DNA from: CAUZWH01 sp965247665
Lineage (GTDB): Bacteria; Pseudomonadota; Alphaproteobacteria; SHVV01
DNA: 64,000 nt
Reading direction: 5' to 3'
Assembly: GCA_965247665.1 (NCBI GenBank)
Contig: CBDFHH010000002.1
Location: forward strand, 1 to 64,000
Shown here one piece after another: positions 61,226 to 64,000 of this stretch (positions are counted from its first letter, which is position 1; each line of letters starts with the position of its first letter). The translations under genes were made by a program, and so were the position numbers. The notes beneath the pieces were generated by a model. The model was not told the origin of the DNA. It did not search any database and saw nothing but the letters and a program-made list of their open reading frames with translations.

Positions 61226-62404
61226 ATGAAGCAGGACACCAAGATCGTTACCGCCGGGCGTCATCCCGACGACAATTTCGGTATCGTCAATCCGCCGGTC
61301 TATCACGCGTCGACGGTTCTCCATCCGACCGTCAAACATCTCGAGGAAACTCAGCGCAACGCGCGCGATCCCTCGAACCGGGGCGTATTTTACGGCCGCC
61401 ACGGGACGCCGACGACCTTCGCCCTCGAAGACGCGGTGCGCGCGCTGGAAGGCGGCGAGGGTTGCGTCATTTACCCCTCGGGTCTGGCCGCGGTCACCGG
61501 TGCGTTGATGGCGTTTCTCGAGTCGGGCAGCCATCTGCTGATGGTCGACACCGCCTATGGTCCGACCCGCAGGTTCTGCGACACCATCCTCAAACAGTTC
61601 GGCATCGAGACCACTTTTTACGACCCTCTCCTCGGCAGATCGGTGGGCGATCTGATGCAGCCCAACACCAAGGCGATCTTTCTCGAATCACCGGGCTCGC
61701 TGACCTTCGAGGTGCAGGACGTGCCGGCGATCGCCGAGGTCGCGCACCGACACGGCGTCGCCGTGATCCTCGACAACACCTGGGGCACGCCGCTCTATTT
61801 CAAGCCGTTCGAAAAGGGAGTCGACGTGTCGGTTCAGGCGGCGACCAAGTACATCGTCGGCCATTCCGACGCGATGCTCGGCACCGCCGTTGCGAACGCC
61901 GAGCACTGGCCGCCGCTCAAGAAATATGCCGTAGGCATCGGCTTCTGTGCCGGCCCCGACGATGTCTACCTCGCCCAGCGCGGTATCCGCTCCATGTCGG
62001 TGCGGCTCGAACGCCACGCCCGCAACGCCCTCGCTCTTGCCGAGTGGCTCGAAGCGCGACCCGAGGTCGCGCGCGTGCTTTATCCGCCGCTGCCGAGCGA
62101 CCCCGGGCATGAGCTGTGGAAACGCGACTTCACGGGCGCCTGCGGGCTGTTCGGCGTGATCCTGAACGAGGTACGCAAGGAAGCGGTCGCGGCCATGCTC
62201 GACGGGCTGGAGCTGTTCGGAATGGGCGCCTCCTGGGGCGGCTATGAGAGCCTGATCCTGCCGACCAACCCGGAGCGCTTCCGTAGCGCCACCATTTGGG
62301 AGCCCGGGGGGCCGACGATACGGATCCATGCGGGCCTCGAGGATGTCGACGATCTCATCGCCGATCTCGAGCTCGGCTTGCAGCGGTTGCGCGACACCGC
62401 CTGA
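61226..62404 (+). CDS. metC: Cystathionine beta-lyase (MetC), trans-sulfuration PLP enzyme
   Basis: 392 residues of the Cys/Met metabolism PLP family. PLP Lys in SVQAATKYIVGHSDAMLG, which is the exact MetC-type signature. Substrate-site segments RGVFYGRHGTPTTFALEDAV, VIYPSGLAAVTGALMAFLESGSHLLMVDTAYGPTRRFC, and RIHAGLEDVDDLIADLE are clear. It starts 8 bp after the GNAT stop, in the same operon. It splits cystathionine to homocysteine and completes the sulfur branch. Confidence 0.92.
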   Translation: MKQDTKIVTAGRHPDDNFGIVNPPVYHASTVLHPTVKHLEETQRNARDPSNRGVFYGRHGTPTTFALEDAVRALEGGEGCVIYPSGLAAVTGALMAFLESGSHLLMVDTAYGPTRRFCDTILKQFGIETTFYDPLLGRSVGDLMQPNTKAIFLESPGSLTFEVQDVPAIAEVAHRHGVAVILDNTWGTPLYFKPFEKGVDVSVQAATKYIVGHSDAMLGTAVANAEHWPPLKKYAVGIGFCAGPDDVYLAQRGIRSMSVRLERHARNALALAEWLEARPEVARVLYPPLPSDPGHELWKRDFTGACGLFGVILNEVRKEAVAAMLDGLELFGMGASWGGYESLILPTNPERFRSATIWEPGGPTIRIHAGLEDVDDLIADLELGLQRLRDTA

Positions 62405-62666
62405 GCATTCCACTTCCAGTAGCTTTTTTTCGTCGTTAGCCTCGCCATTTTGCGTTGTTCGCCCTCACTTTTTTTCGCCGCGTATTCGATGCGGAGCCCG
62501 GGAACAGCGGTCTTTCAGGGTTCGCCGATGGATTCGATCTGCCGAGAATCCTGCTCACAGCCACGTTCGCGGATCGCGGGTCGGAACCGGGGATAACGAG
62601 CGGGGCTGGCGCGCAAAACGCTCGCCGATCACAATGATCATCTCGCCACATGGATGGAGCCCAACG

Positions 62667-63089
62667 ATGACCCCGCCGCCGGCGGCGCCAAGCGAAGCGA
62701 CGATCTCGACGCTGCTCGATACGATCGTTTTCGACGAGAACGGCCTGGTTCCCGCCATCGCCCAACAGCACGACACCTGCGAGGTTTTGATGATGGCCTG
62801 GATGAACCGCGACGCCGTCGTCGAAACGTTGAAGACCGGGCGTAGCTGCTACTGGTCACGCTCGCGTCGAGCGCTATGGCGCAAAGGCGAAACCTCGGGC
62901 CAAATCCAGGCATTGGTCGAGTTCCGTGTCGATTGTGACCGCGACACCATCCTGCTGCAGGTCGATCAGACTGGCGTTGCCTGCCACACCGGCCGCCGTT
63001 CGTGCTTTTTCACCGCCGTGCGCGACGATAACATCGAGACCATCGCCGAGGCCGTAATCAATCCCCGGGATTTGTACTCGGACGATTAG
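62667..63089 (+). CDS. hisI: Phosphoribosyl-AMP cyclohydrolase (HisI)
   Basis: 140 residues from ATG 62667 (GGAG 8 nt upstream; an in-frame start at 62634 is possible). The HisI signature is complete: MMAWMNRDAVVETLKTGRSCYWSRSRRALWRKGETSGQIQ, VEFRVDCDRDTILLQVDQTGVACHTGRRSCFF. The zinc and magnesium ligands DxD/C and HTGxxxCF are present. It is a solo hisI separated from the sulfur operon by 262 bp. Confidence 0.93.
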   Translation: MTPPPAAPSEATISTLLDTIVFDENGLVPAIAQQHDTCEVLMMAWMNRDAVVETLKTGRSCYWSRSRRALWRKGETSGQIQALVEFRVDCDRDTILLQVDQTGVACHTGRRSCFFTAVRDDNIETIAEAVINPRDLYSDD

Positions 63090-63399
63090 ACTAGCTTACA
63101 AAGTCCAGCGTCTGATCTTCCATGAGCGTAGCGCCGCCATGGCATGAGTCGGCCCGAATAGCACCAAAACGCTCCGCCGATGACGAAACGGCGGATGATT
63201 GCGGACGCCAACACCGCCGATCTCAGCGAGAAACGGACAGCACACCGAAATCTTCGTCAAATCCCTCGGTTGTTAGAGGTCTCCACTCGCCAAGAACTCA
63301 TCGGCTAGGATTGAGGCGGATTCGCGGTCACCCCATTGGCCTGACTGGTGGTCCTCGTTTAGCGCGACGATTGGCGCATTAGCGGGAGAACTTCTGAAA
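63090..63399. other. Gene-free transition into AT-richer DNA
   Basis: No coding frame is supported. The base composition begins to fall here compared with the preceding 30 kb. A possible ribosome-binding site GGGAGAA (about 63384) precedes the next gene. Confidence 0.4.
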
Positions 63400-64000
63400 A
63401 TGGCAAGATGCGTACGCACTGATGAGCGCCAGGACGTTTTGGCTTCTCTGGAACAATGCGTACTGAGCTTGGGTCAAGCTCGACGATCAGATCGTGCCTG
63501 GAAGTGGGTTGTCCTGTCGCTCCATAGCGCTTTGCAAGGCGCAATGGTCTGTCACTTGTCCGGGACGGCCCAACTGGGTGCACTAAGCGAGAGGAGCGCT
63601 GCGAAGTGGCTCGAATGGCATAAGAGAGACCGCCGCGGTGAAATCACACGGATACAGGATGGCGTTGACGAATTCGGTGACCCGATCATGCTTATCGAGA
63701 GAGAGGAAGACCAGCCGCCCAGGGAATTTGTTGCCAACGCTGACGAGTTGTTCAAAAGGCTAAGCTGTCCGTCGTTGCGGATCGATAATGGATGCGGTGG
63801 GATTATTGCAATCACTGGAAAGCAGAGAAAATCATTCAACCGGTTGCACAAACTCCGCAACGAGTTTTCTCACTTCAGCCCGAAGGGTTGGAGTATTGAA
63901 CTAGAATTCATTGTGGAAGTTATCGACGATATCCTTGATGTTCTGTGTTCGATTCTGGACGATCATTGGCCGTTCAGGCATATGCCGGAGGAAGACAAGA
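63400..64000 (+). CDS. HEPN-like protein of unknown function (3' end outside window)
   Basis: 200 codons, still open at 64000. The reading starts at ATG 63400 behind GGGAGAA and is mostly helical (MARCVRTDERQDVLASLEQCVLSLGQARR). Residues 149-165 give FNRLHKLRNEFSHFSPKGWS, in which RNEFSH matches the Rx4H RNase motif of HEPN domains. The proteins with this motif are often toxins or defence effectors, but no partner is visible before the edge. The composition and lack of neighbours suggest horizontal acquisition. Confidence 0.65.
   Translation, partial: MARCVRTDERQDVLASLEQCVLSLGQARRSDRAWKWVVLSLHSALQGAMVCHLSGTAQLGALSERSAAKWLEWHKRDRRGEITRIQDGVDEFGDPIMLIEREEDQPPREFVANADELFKRLSCPSLRIDNGCGGIIAITGKQRKSFNRLHKLRNEFSHFSPKGWSIELEFIVEVIDDILDVLCSILDDHWPFRHMPEEDK

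Overview
The window is high-GC DNA from a free-living, probably environmental, alphaproteobacterium (Rhodospirillales-like by general character: TRAP transporters, an acyl-CoA catabolic cluster, F420/flavin LLM oxidoreductase, alphaproteobacterial phage genes). The assignment rests on gene content and codon use only; no rRNA or other marker is present.

Layout. 1-4.4 kb (minus strand): early/recombination operon of a prophage (HTH protein, three hypothetical proteins, Sak4-like ATPase, a possible ssDNA-binding partner, DEAH helicase running off the left edge) with a 22-unit pentanucleotide array inside it. 4.5-8.4 kb (minus): a three-gene locus of SMC/RecF-like ATPase (frameshifted), HEAT-repeat histidine kinase and response regulator. 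8.6-12.1 kb (plus): a small Cys-rich protein and a secreted protein with cadherin-like repeats and a C-terminal beta-barrel. At 12.4 kb there is a 44-nt 3' fragment of a tRNA-Met gene with its terminator, the mark of a tRNA-targeted integration.

12.5-31.6 kb is an insertion-sequence-rich, less GC-rich island. Remnants of IS5, IS21, IS3 (two), IS1634/IS4, IS110, IS6 (two pieces), IS1595 and one intact IS630 surround a catabolic cargo: a UbiD-type decarboxylase, a TAXI-TRAP system, an ATZ/TRZ-type amidohydrolase, a second DctPQM TRAP system, and two amidohydrolase-2 paralogues, one of which has lost a metal-ligand His. The set looks like uptake and hydrolytic/decarboxylative breakdown of small organic acids or cyclic amides; the substrate is not known.

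31.6-40 kb: a fused toxin-antitoxin remnant, then a divergent cluster equivalent to the E. coli yjfIJKLMC genes (DUF2170, PspA, DUF2491, DUF350, DUF1190, glutathionylspermidine-synthase-like ligase) with a rhomboid protease. A perfect inverted repeat lies in the divergent promoter and an 18-bp minisatellite lies inside the leftward operon. A carboxynorspermidine-decarboxylase-like enzyme and a DUF3326 protein follow the ligase and suggest polyamine chemistry.

40-51 kb: catabolic genes (two AMP-forming acyl-CoA ligases, VOC protein, a second ATZ/TRZ amidohydrolase, enoyl-CoA hydratase, two-strand hydrolase/LLM oxidoreductase/SDR/CoA-transferase). 51-54 kb: EF-hand protein, ECF sigma factor, anti-sigma, OmpA-like lipoprotein. 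54.5-63.1 kb: alpha/beta hydrolase, HspQ, three tandem heme-oxygenase-like (TenA/PqqC-fold) paralogues, then a tightly packed sulfur-amino-acid operon (cysteine synthase, AlaX, sulfurtransferase, GNAT, MetC) and HisI. The right edge is AT-richer and holds a partial HEPN-like gene.

Most interesting for follow-up: the ATPase/HEAT-kinase/regulator locus, the triplicated heme-oxygenase-like genes beside cysteine genes, the Yjf/polyamine cluster, and the paralogue with a lost metal ligand.
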